Assembly: GCF_025370255.1 (NCBI RefSeq)
Contig: NZ_JAMTCD010000008.1
Location: 1 to 64,000, forward strand
Source of the DNA: Shewanella holmiensis
GTDB lineage: Bacteria > Pseudomonadota > Gammaproteobacteria > Enterobacterales > Shewanellaceae
Length of the DNA stretch: 64,000 bases
Direction of reading: 5' to 3'
Part shown: positions 57,515 through 64,000 of the stretch, piece after piece
Layout: every line of letters starts with the position of its first letter
Numbering within the stretch: position 1 is the stretch's first letter
Notes under the pieces: model-generated
The model's database searches: none
Seen by the model: only the letters and a program-made list of their open reading frames with translations
What the model was told of the DNA's origin: nothing
Made by a program: the position numbers and the translations under genes

Positions 57515-58477
57515 CTATTTGTTTGATAAGCTATAAACGTATGCTGTAATTACGTGAACTTTCTCTTCACCTAATATATCTTTCCATGCAGGCATCACAC
57601 CAGCACGACCATACTTAATAGATTCAACAATAGCGCCACGACTGCCACCATATAACCAAGCATTGTCAGTTAAGTTAGGTGCGCCCATGAATTTATTACC
57701 AGTACCGTCCATTCCATGACAAGCAAAACAGCCTTTCATGAATGACCCTTGCCCTTGCGCAGCAAGAGTTGCGTCATGTTCACCACCAGATAGTTTAACA
57801 ACGTATTCAGCTAAGCCTTCAAGCTCACTGTCTTCAATTGGTAAACCGCCTTTTGGAGGCATCATGCCGTTACGGCCATTCATTAATGAGGTTTTGATAT
57901 CAGCTAATTCGCCGCCATATAACCAAGCTTTATCGGTTAGGTTAGGGAAGCCTTTTGAGCCTCGAGCATCTGAACCATGACATTGAGCGCAGTTTTGTAA
58001 AAATAGGCGACCACCTACTTTTAATGCTTCTTCATTTTTTACTAGCTCTTCCAGTGGAGTGGCTAAGTAAGCAGCGAAGATTGGACCGTATTTTTCGTCA
58101 GCGTGAGCAACTTCACGATCATACTGAGATAAACGGTTTTCAGCTTTTGCAGAATCAACGGCGGCTTTAGATTCTTCCATAGACCGAACACTTTGGTTTG
58201 AACTTGTCCAACCAAATAAGCCTTTGTAGTTTCCAAGACCTGGGTACATAGCTAAATAAATCAAGCCAAATACGATAGTGATATAGAACATATATGACCA
58301 CCACTTCGGTAGTGGGTTATTCAGTTCTTCAATACCGTCAAAGCTGTGACCCATAGATTCACCTTCTTTGATGCCGGTATTATTTTGCGACATTTTACGA
58401 AGTATGAAAAAACAGCCTGCAATTACGATTAGTGTGAGTACGGTAATCCAAATACTCCAGAAGTTACTCATAATCAT
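57515..58477 (-). CDS. ccoP: Cytochrome cbb3 oxidase subunit III (diheme)
   Basis: CcoP is the membrane-anchored diheme cytochrome c that donates electrons to CcoO. The 320-residue product has two transmembrane segments (SIWITVLTLIVIAGCFFI and WWSYMFYITIVFGLIYLAMY) and two heme sites, CAQCH and CFACH, each followed by a typical NLTD.AWLYGG segment. The start at 58477 overlaps the ccoQ stop (TAATG). A later ATG at 58471 is also possible. It is the last structural gene of the operon. Confidence 0.95.
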   Translation of the reverse strand: MIMSNFWSIWITVLTLIVIAGCFFILRKMSQNNTGIKEGESMGHSFDGIEELNNPLPKWWSYMFYITIVFGLIYLAMYPGLGNYKGLFGWTSSNQSVRSMEESKAAVDSAKAENRLSQYDREVAHADEKYGPIFAAYLATPLEELVKNEEALKVGGRLFLQNCAQCHGSDARGSKGFPNLTDKAWLYGGELADIKTSLMNGRNGMMPPKGGLPIEDSELEGLAEYVVKLSGGEHDATLAAQGQGSFMKGCFACHGMDGTGNKFMGAPNLTDNAWLYGGSRGAIVESIKYGRAGVMPAWKDILGEEKVHVITAYVYSLSNK

Positions 58478-58653
58478 TACTTCTGTTCTCCTGAGTCTTG
58501 CGACGTTGTTGGTTTATCATCGTCTGCGAATACTAAGTTAGCTGCTTCGTCAAATTTTGACTTACTATGCTTACTGTATGCCCAGAAGAAAATGCCAACA
58601 AATGTCACCATTACAACAATGGTTAAAATGCCTTGAAAAGTGCCATAATCCAT
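58477..58653 (-). CDS. ccoQ: Cytochrome cbb3 oxidase subunit IV
   Basis: A 58-residue membrane protein: MDYGTFQGILTIVVMVTFVG then IFFWAYSKHSKSKFDEAANL gives one transmembrane helix and a charged tail. CcoQ stabilises the cbb3 complex. The size and position between ccoO and ccoP are decisive. ATG 58653 has AGGAGG 5 nt upstream; ATG 58656 just before it has a too-short spacing. Stop TAA 58477-58479 overlaps the ccoP start. Confidence 0.93.
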   Translation of the reverse strand: MDYGTFQGILTIVVMVTFVGIFFWAYSKHSKSKFDEAANLVFADDDKPTTSQDSGEQK

Positions 58654-58662
58654 CATTACCTC

Positions 58663-59277
58663 CTACTTGAGTGCGTGACCCAAAGACTGTAAGTATGCGA
58701 TTAGTGCTTCCATTTCAGTTTTACCTTCAACCGCTTTTTGTGCTCCTGCAAACTCTTCTTCAGAATACATATTGTGCTCTGGGTGGAAGTTGCTAAGAAT
58801 TTCCATTTTCTTACGAGTCAACTTACCGTCTAAGGTGTTGTCCATAAGCCAAGGAAAACCTGGCATGTTTGATTGAGGTACCACTGCACGAGGGTCGATT
58901 AAATGCACTTCATGCCATTTATCACTGTAACGACCACCCACACGAGCAAGATCAGGACCTGTACGTTTTGAACCCCACTGGAAAGGGTGATCCCAAACAG
59001 ATTCACCCGCAACAGAGTAATGACCGTAACGCTCAGTTTCCGCACGTAAAGGACGGATCATCTGGCTGTGACAGTTGTAACAACCTTCACGTACATAGAT
59101 GTCACGGCCTTCAATCTGCAATGCTGTATAAGGAATTAATCCTTCAACAGGCTCAGTTGTGTCTTTTTGGAATAAAAGCGGGGTAATTTGCACTAAACCA
59201 CCAAAACTAATGGCGATAACAGTGAAAATACCAAGCAAACCGATGTTCTTTTCAATTAATTCATGACTAAATTTCAT
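58663..59277 (-). CDS. ccoO: Cytochrome cbb3 oxidase subunit II (monoheme)
   Basis: CcoO is a membrane-anchored monoheme cytochrome c. The 204-residue product has an N-terminal helix ([20 protein letters not shown]) and the heme site in [20 protein letters not shown]. The methionine ligand region is [15 protein letters not shown] 59277 has AAGGAG upstream and is 12 nt after ccoN. Confidence 0.95.
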   Translation of the reverse strand: MKFSHELIEKNIGLLGIFTVIAISFGGLVQITPLLFQKDTTEPVEGLIPYTALQIEGRDIYVREGCYNCHSQMIRPLRAETERYGHYSVAGESVWDHPFQWGSKRTGPDLARVGGRYSDKWHEVHLIDPRAVVPQSNMPGFPWLMDNTLDGKLTRKKMEILSNFHPEHNMYSEEEFAGAQKAVEGKTEMEALIAYLQSLGHALK

Positions 59278-59289
59278 CGAATCTGCTCC

Positions 59290-60723
59290 TTATGCTTTTG
59301 CTTCAGCTAATGCTGGCAATGAATCTTTAGGGGCTTTAACTGTACGAATAACGTTGTATGCCATAATAAACATACCAGTTAAGAAGAATACACCACCAAT
59401 AAAGCGTACAAAGTAGAAAGGATAAGATGCTTCTAAGCTTTCTACAAAGCTGTAGGTTAATGTACCGTCAGCGTTAACTGCACGCCACATCAGACCTTGC
59501 ATCACACCTGAAATCCACATAGATACTATGTATAAAACAGTACCGATAGTTGCTAACCAGAAATGCACATTCACTAAATTAGTGCTGTACATGCGTCCTT
59601 GATTAAATAACACCGGAATTAGGTGATATAAAGAACCAATCGACACCATAGCAACCCAACCTAACGCACCTGAGTGAACGTGACCTACGGTCCAGTCAGT
59701 ATAGTGAGATAAGGCGTTAACGGTTTTAATTGCCATCATTGGACCTTCGAAGGTAGACATACCATAGAAAGACAACGAAACAACTAAGAAACGAAGTACT
59801 GGGTCAGTACGAAGCTTATGCCACGCACCAGAAAGCGTCATAATACCGTTGATCATGCCACCCCAAGAAGGTGCGAACAAAATTAACGACATAACCATAC
59901 CTAAAGACTGAGTCCAGTCAGGTAGGGCAGTGTAATGTAAATGGTGAGGACCTGCCCAAATGTACAATGCAATCAATGCCCAGAAGTGAACAATTGATAA
60001 ACGGTAAGAATACACTGGACGACCCGCTTGCTTAGGTACGAAGTAATACATCATCCCTAAGAAACCTGCTGTAAGTAAGAAACCTACCGCATTATGGCCA
60101 TACCACCATTGCACCATTGCATCTACAGCGCCTGAATACATTGAGTATGACTTAGTCAAACTCACAGGAACTGCCATCGAGTTAACAATGTGCAATACAG
60201 CAACCGTAATAATGAAAGCACCAAAGAACCAGTTAGCCACATAGATATGTGATGTCGTTCTTTTTACGATAGTGCCAAAGAATACAACCGCATAACATAC
60301 CCAAACAACGGTAATTGCGATATCAATAGGCCATTCTAGCTCTGCATATTCTTTACCTGAGGTAAAACCTAAAGGTAATGTAATAGCAGCTGAAAGAATA
60401 ATTGCTTGCCAGCCCCAGAAAGTAAATGCGGCTAATTTAGGCGCAAATAAACGGGTTTGACAAGTACGTTGCACAACATAGTAGGATGTAGCGAAAAGGG
60501 CTGAAGTACCGAACGCAAAGATAACCGCATTGGTGTGTAATGGTCGTAAACGACTATACGTTAACCAAGGAGTTTCAAAGTTCAGTTGCGGCCAGATTAA
60601 CTGAGCAGCAATCAATACACCCACTGACATACCAACAATACCCCACAAAACTGTGGTTAAGGCAAATTGGCGGACAATAGTGTAGTTGTAATCAGCGCCT
60701 GTAGACTGGGAATGGTTCATCAT
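59290..60723 (-). CDS. ccoN: Cytochrome cbb3 oxidase subunit I (catalytic)
   Basis: CcoN is the heme-copper catalytic subunit of the high-affinity terminal oxidase. The 477-residue, multi-spanning product keeps the key His residues in [57 protein letters not shown] and [19 protein letters not shown] lies before the paired ATG codons at 60723. It begins the ccoNOQP operon; two Fnr-type boxes lie upstream. Confidence 0.97.
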   Translation of the reverse strand: MMNHSQSTGADYNYTIVRQFALTTVLWGIVGMSVGVLIAAQLIWPQLNFETPWLTYSRLRPLHTNAVIFAFGTSALFATSYYVVQRTCQTRLFAPKLAAFTFWGWQAIILSAAITLPLGFTSGKEYAELEWPIDIAITVVWVCYAVVFFGTIVKRTTSHIYVANWFFGAFIITVAVLHIVNSMAVPVSLTKSYSMYSGAVDAMVQWWYGHNAVGFLLTAGFLGMMYYFVPKQAGRPVYSYRLSIVHFWALIALYIWAGPHHLHYTALPDWTQSLGMVMSLILFAPSWGGMINGIMTLSGAWHKLRTDPVLRFLVVSLSFYGMSTFEGPMMAIKTVNALSHYTDWTVGHVHSGALGWVAMVSIGSLYHLIPVLFNQGRMYSTNLVNVHFWLATIGTVLYIVSMWISGVMQGLMWRAVNADGTLTYSFVESLEASYPFYFVRFIGGVFFLTGMFIMAYNVIRTVKAPKDSLPALAEAKA

Positions 60724-60887
60724 AATGCTTCCACGGCTTATTACTTTTACTTATATTATTGGTAAAGTATAACTTTACCTGTTTAGTTGACATAAAGTGC
60801 TATGTAGACTGACTGTCTTTTTTATCACTTATAGTCAAGGTGTTACCTCGTGAATTTGATATCTATCACTTGGCTGTGTAATGATAC

Positions 60888-60901
60888 TTGAGCTAGATCA
60901 A
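60888..60901. promoter_or_regulatory. Fnr/EtrA-type box, distal
   Basis: TTGAGCTAGATCAA matches the Fnr consensus at 9 of 10 positions. It is 165 bp upstream of the ccoN start and 90 bp upstream of the divergent lipoprotein start. Confidence 0.75.
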
Positions 60902-60929
60902 AAAAGAAACTTAACTCGGGTGCTGAACA

Positions 60930-60943
60930 TTGATCTAGATCAA
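60930..60943. promoter_or_regulatory. Fnr/EtrA-type box, perfect palindrome
   Basis: TTGATCTAGATCAA is an exact TTGAT-N4-ATCAA match. It is 42 bp centre to centre from the other box and about 47 bp before the lipoprotein start at 60990, so it could act on either divergent promoter. Confidence 0.85.
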
Positions 60944-60989
60944 TGTCTGAAAGATAATGTTATCAATTTGAATCATTAGGTTAAAAATT

Positions 60990-61439
60990 GTGCAAAAACG
61001 TTTTAAGTACGGACTGATGTTATTTTCGTTATGTTTTTTAATAGCATGCGAGCCTAAATTCGAGACAAAACCAACTCAATTAGCAGTAGACCTTAGTCTA
61101 TGTGATTTTTACACTGGAAATTGTATTAAAAATGTTAATGAAGTGGCAGTGCAACTTTCTTTTGCACAACCTGACGCGCCAAGTGAAAAACCTATTGATC
61201 TGACAGTCACATTTTCCAATGCAGTCAGCGATGTAAAGATGTCGATAGAAGGGCGAGACATGTTTATGGGGGTGATCCCTGTATTCTTAAACACAGATGA
61301 TAAACAAACGTATCAATCGCAATTAATCTATGGGTCGTGTAGTAGTGGCTATATGGTTTGGCGGGCAAATATCACTTTTGATTACCAAGGAGTAACCCGA
61401 CAAGTCTGGTTTGATTTCTTGGCGGACGCTCAACCTTAA
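60990..61439 (+). CDS. Small lipoprotein of unknown function
   Basis: A 149-residue lipoprotein: MQKRFKYGLMLFSLCFLIAC has the lipobox LIAC. The mature part is beta-rich with three more Cys (CDFYTGNC, SCSSGYM), which could form disulfides, and ends ANITFDYQGVTRQVWFDFLA. The family is unrecognised. The start is GTG 60990. Its promoter region is shared with ccoN and has two Fnr boxes, so it may be redox-controlled and linked to respiration, by inference only. Confidence 0.7.
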   Translation: MQKRFKYGLMLFSLCFLIACEPKFETKPTQLAVDLSLCDFYTGNCIKNVNEVAVQLSFAQPDAPSEKPIDLTVTFSNAVSDVKMSIEGRDMFMGVIPVFLNTDDKQTYQSQLIYGSCSSGYMVWRANITFDYQGVTRQVWFDFLADAQP

Positions 61440-61446
61440 GACCGAG

Positions 61447-63018
61447 TTAAATATCTACCCAATGGATTTTTATTTGTTCAAAAATCTCAATATTATCAAT
61501 AAAAAGAGCTAATAAATCTGGATCGAAATGGCTACCTGAACATCTAGTCATTTCAGCGAGCACTTCACTTAATGGCCATGCTTCTTTATAACAACGTTTA
61601 TGTACTAATGCATCAAACACATCTGCTATAGCCACAATTCTTGCGAAAATGTGAATATCTTTACCTGATAAGCCATACGGATAACCACTTCCATCAAACT
61701 TTTCATGGTGTTGAAGTGAGATAATTGAAGCCGCTTTTAGAATAGGCCGCTCAGAGTTGGCCATTATTTGATGCCCTATAATAGGGTGCTGCTTCATGAT
61801 ATCCCACTCTTCATCGTCTAATTTACTTGGCTTAAGTAAGACAGAGTCAGGTGTCGCAATTTTACCAACATCATGCATAGGTGAAGCGCGTTTGATCAAA
61901 TCTGCATCCCTTTCAGACAAGCCAGCAAGCAAGGCAAGCTCATAGCAGTATCCAGCCATTCTTTTAACATGATGCGCGGCTTCTTTTGACCGACTTTCAA
62001 CCACATCTCCCAAGCGTAAAATTAATTCCGATTGTGTATCTTCTACTTCTTGGTTTAGTAAAAGATTTTCAAACGCTACACCAACATTTATCGCAAATAT
62101 ATCAACGAGTTTTTTGTCTAAATCACTTATTTTATCTAGACCGTCCATGTACAAAATGTTTATCCATTTACTGGATTTAGTCGGGAAATAGCCAATAAAG
62201 CAATTGTTTTCATAAAGGCAGCGTTTCTCATCTAATGCGCGATTCAATAAAGACATAATTTCTTGAGGTAATGCCTTTCCATCACAATCTTGATATCTTC
62301 CAGTGCCGGCTAAAATTTCAATGTCTTTGTTATCAACATGGCCACTCATCGCATCAATAGCATTGCAAGTTAAGAGGAGAGTTTCGTTTCTGAGGTTTAA
62401 AAGTGAAGCAACTTGATTCAATAATCCATCTGCAAATCGATGTAGAGTACGAAGTTCAAATAAGCCTGAAGTGGCTTCTAAGACTCTTTCTAAACCTTGG
62501 CGATGTTGAGCTTGAGCAACTCTGGCTTGTTCTATTTCCATTATGTCACGATAAGAGCGTAGGGCAGAGTACACGCTAGTCATTAGTTTGCGAGAATCTA
62601 GTTCAGCTTTTGCCTTGTAATCATTGATATCATAATTAACAATCACATCTTCTTCAGGGGCTTGCCCTGGTTGTCCGGTACGCAAAATGATTCGCATTGT
62701 CCGGTTTTTGAGATCATCGCGGATCCATTTTATTAATTCTAATCCAGCGTGATCGCTTTCCATTACAACGTCTATAAAGGCAATGGCAATATCTTTTTCT
62801 GTCTCTAATAATTCTTTGGCCTGCAATCCACTGTAAGCATTTGAGAATGCCAATGATCGACCATCTAACTTAAAGCGAGATAAAGCTAACTTAGTGACAG
62901 AGTGTATGTCAGGTTCGTCGTCAACAATCAATATCTTCCATGCCGGTAAGTCTAGTGATTGCTCATTGCTTTTGTTTGCTGAAAATAAAGGCTTTTTCTT
63001 CGAGATTTCAAAAAGCAT
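61447..63018 (-). CDS. Response regulator with HD-GYP phosphodiesterase domain
   Basis: A 523-residue protein with three parts. The receiver domain has ILIVDDEPDIHSVTKLAL and the acceptor Asp in AIAFIDVVMESDHAG. A central region of about residues 150-300 resembles DUF3369. The C-terminal HD-GYP domain has SPMHDVGKIATPD, HPIIGHQIM and LQHHEKFDGSGYPYGLSG, with the metal-binding HD and GYP motifs intact. It should hydrolyse cyclic di-GMP when phosphorylated. ATG 63018 has AGAGG 6 nt upstream; earlier in-frame codons, up to 63108, lack one. No histidine kinase gene is nearby. Confidence 0.9.
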   Translation of the reverse strand: MLFEISKKKPLFSANKSNEQSLDLPAWKILIVDDEPDIHSVTKLALSRFKLDGRSLAFSNAYSGLQAKELLETEKDIAIAFIDVVMESDHAGLELIKWIRDDLKNRTMRIILRTGQPGQAPEEDVIVNYDINDYKAKAELDSRKLMTSVYSALRSYRDIMEIEQARVAQAQHRQGLERVLEATSGLFELRTLHRFADGLLNQVASLLNLRNETLLLTCNAIDAMSGHVDNKDIEILAGTGRYQDCDGKALPQEIMSLLNRALDEKRCLYENNCFIGYFPTKSSKWINILYMDGLDKISDLDKKLVDIFAINVGVAFENLLLNQEVEDTQSELILRLGDVVESRSKEAAHHVKRMAGYCYELALLAGLSERDADLIKRASPMHDVGKIATPDSVLLKPSKLDDEEWDIMKQHPIIGHQIMANSERPILKAASIISLQHHEKFDGSGYPYGLSGKDIHIFARIVAIADVFDALVHKRCYKEAWPLSEVLAEMTRCSGSHFDPDLLALFIDNIEIFEQIKIHWVDI

Positions 63019-63136
63019 TTTCACCTCTCTACAAGACGATGTATAAACATATTCTGGTTTAAGTGTAGACCACTTATTAATACGTAGAATGAAATGTGCA
63101 GTGATCACATAAATATTTAATATCTCTCAAATGCAT

Positions 63137-63164
63137 TTGATAATCATTATCATCTGAGTATAAT
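63137..63164 (+). promoter_or_regulatory. Fur box overlapping a strong promoter
   Basis: TTGATA (63137-63142), 16-bp spacer and a perfect TATAAT (63159-63164). A Fur-type palindrome, TGATAATCATTATCA (63138-63152), covers the -35 and spacer. Fur with iron would therefore block transcription of the small gene at 63195. Confidence 0.85.
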
Positions 63165-63194
63165 GATTCAAATGTTTTTTTAGGGGGAAATGGC

Positions 63195-63416
63195 ATGAAT
63201 ACAGTGAATATTGGTTTGAGTGAGACGAAAATTGCTCAATTGATTAACGAGGGGCATCTGTGTGCGGCAGATATTCAATGTCTTGATAAGTCGAGTAAAA
63301 AAATTATCTGGCAGTTATGTTTATGGTGTTGTCAAAAGCGAATTTATTGTAAACAAGTTGCATGTCATCAGGATGAGCATCAACAGAGTCAGGCCACCTT
63401 ATCACCAGTATATTAG
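63195..63416 (+). CDS. Small Cys-rich protein, predicted Fur-repressed
   Basis: A 73-residue protein starting MNTVNIGLSETKIAQLINEG (possible helix-turn-helix-like N-terminus). A Cys-rich centre follows: CAADIQCLDKSSKKIIWQLC, then LWCCQKRIYCKQVACH. Seven Cys fall within about 37 residues, which could bind iron, an Fe-S cluster or another metal. A Gly-rich Shine-Dalgarno (TAGGGGG) lies upstream of ATG 63195. The Fur box and promoter at 63137 predict expression under iron starvation. I recognise no family. Confidence 0.7.
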   Translation: MNTVNIGLSETKIAQLINEGHLCAADIQCLDKSSKKIIWQLCLWCCQKRIYCKQVACHQDEHQQSQATLSPVY

Positions 63417-63673
63417 TGAAATATTTAATCATCTTTAATTAAATATCAGCGACTAATAATAGAAAAAATGCTTTTAATTAAACGCGGTACGCAGTGTGTT
63501 CTTTAACTGTTGAAGTTAATTTCTGACGGATTGCAATGCAATGTCTCAATCAATTAGATTGCTGATATTCTCATTCGTTTCAATATAGTATCAGCATTAT
63601 TAATCACTTTTCCCAATTAAAGTCTATCAAGAAGATGTTCAGTAAAGCTGGGGTTCATCGTATTTAAATATGG
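63417..63673. other. Intergenic spacer before the phage-like fragment
   Basis: About 257 bp of AT-rich sequence with no convincing gene. It should hold the boundary between the chromosome and the phage-derived sequence. I saw no dif-like site, which filamentous phages often use. Confidence 0.4.
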
Positions 63674-63856
63674 AAAGCCGCGCGGACATTTTACCAACAA
63701 ACCGCATACACTTATCTAGGCGGTAAATTTCCAGTGCAATTAACCTTACAAGTCGCCAGCCAAGCTGAAACATATCCAGCCGGTGAATACACATTGGATA
63801 GCGCTAACTTTATCGTTAACAACTTTGGCTGCCTTGAGTTTAAACGCTTCGGGTAA
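63674..63856 (+). pseudogene. Filamentous-phage ssDNA-binding protein (G5P-like), 5'-truncated
   Basis: The frame to TAA 63854-63856 ends FYQQTAYTYLGGKFPVQLTL, then ETYPAGEYTLDSANFIVNNF and GCLEFKRFG, which matches the C-terminal two thirds of inovirus gene V-type ssDNA-binding proteins. The N-terminal third is absent in this frame: the codon before KAARTF is preceded by a stop. A YGKPRGH stretch in another frame just upstream (about 63669-63689) may be the lost part after an indel. It is the first sign of filamentous-phage DNA at the right edge. Confidence 0.65.
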
Positions 63857-63921
63857 ACACTCAGCAAAGTACCCAAGCAAACAAGCAGCGACGCGATAAC
63901 TACCAAATAAGGGGATTAACC

Positions 63922-64000
63922 ATGGACAATGATGCAGAGCACATGATGGAAACGTTTAATCTTGCACCTAAACAGATCATTACCTATCACATATCCTGGT
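63922..64000 (+). CDS. Unknown gene running off the right edge (partial)
   Basis: An ATG at 63922 with AGGGG 6 nt upstream opens a frame of at least 26 codons: MDNDAEHMMETFNLAPKQII then TYHISW. It follows the ssDNA-binding-protein remnant by 65 nt, so it may belong to the same phage-derived block. The family cannot be judged from this fragment. Confidence 0.45.
   Translation, partial: MDNDAEHMMETFNLAPKQIITYHISW

Noticed and set aside
63712-63906. Minus-strand open frame at the right edge
   Set aside because: The plus-strand frame here matches phage ssDNA-binding proteins, so the minus-strand frame is a shadow.

Overview
The window is a stretch of a gammaproteobacterial chromosome that looks like Shewanella. 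The evidence is gene content and order: a malQ-glgB-glgX-glgP-glgC-glgA cluster, an Fnr/EtrA-uspE-ttcA block beside a complete ccoNOQP-ccoHIS locus, a split tetraheme cytochrome/flavoprotein pair, an EF-P with Arg32 next to earP, and the conserved mltD-gloB-yafS-rnhA-dnaQ and ybfE-ybfF-seqA-pgm neighbourhoods. The species is not determined.

Layout. (1) 1-4430 is an accessory region: the end of an IS3-family element inserted in an IS1182-family transposase remnant, a small lipoprotein, a REP-associated (Y1/HUH) transposase with a duplicated fragment of its own 5' end, a Phd/RelE-type toxin-antitoxin pair whose toxin has no ordinary start codon, a small membrane protein, and two copies of a 49-bp hairpin repeat that each abut a stop codon. 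(2) 4451-8400 holds TetR and LysR regulators and a periplasmic flavocytochrome pair whose flavoprotein gene has an internal deletion plus frameshift. (3) 8403-13556 holds ansA, sppA and fadH. (4) 13557-26511 is glycogen metabolism, preceded by an 11-unit heptanucleotide repeat. (5) 26590-33370 holds a conserved protein of unknown function, yfbR, alaA, efp-earP, fldA, ybfE and a DUF2788 gene. (6) 33482-38568 holds ybfF, seqA-pgm, a few small genes and rraA. (7) 38621-47041 holds an AsmA-family protein with a BsuPI-type lipoprotein, then mltD, gloB, yafS-like, rnhA, dnaQ and a membrane protein. (8) 47218-50608 holds tRNA-Asp, aspC, ybhK and a DUF2987 protein. (9) 50730-60723 is the redox block: ttcA, uspE, etrA/fnr and the cbb3 oxidase genes, with three Fnr-type boxes. 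(10) 60990-64000 holds a lipoprotein, a receiver/HD-GYP protein, a Fur-box-controlled small Cys-rich protein, and at the right edge a broken filamentous-phage ssDNA-binding protein gene.

How the genes work together. Pgm supplies glucose-1-phosphate to GlgC; GlgA and GlgB build glycogen, and GlgP, GlgX and MalQ take it apart. CcoNOQP is the high-affinity terminal oxidase; CcoH, CcoI and CcoS assemble it and supply copper. The neighbouring Fnr/EtrA regulator probably acts on the boxes upstream of ccoN and uspE. EarP modifies EF-P at Arg32.

The core genes look ordinary and intact. The most interesting signals are the edges and small non-coding structures: the RAYT/repeat/toxin-antitoxin island, the damaged flavoprotein with paired operator-like dyads, a possible alternative-pairing RNA leader at ttcA, a GATC pair upstream of seqA, and the Fur-controlled small Cys-rich gene. 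I found no CRISPR array, integron integrase or obvious defence cluster.
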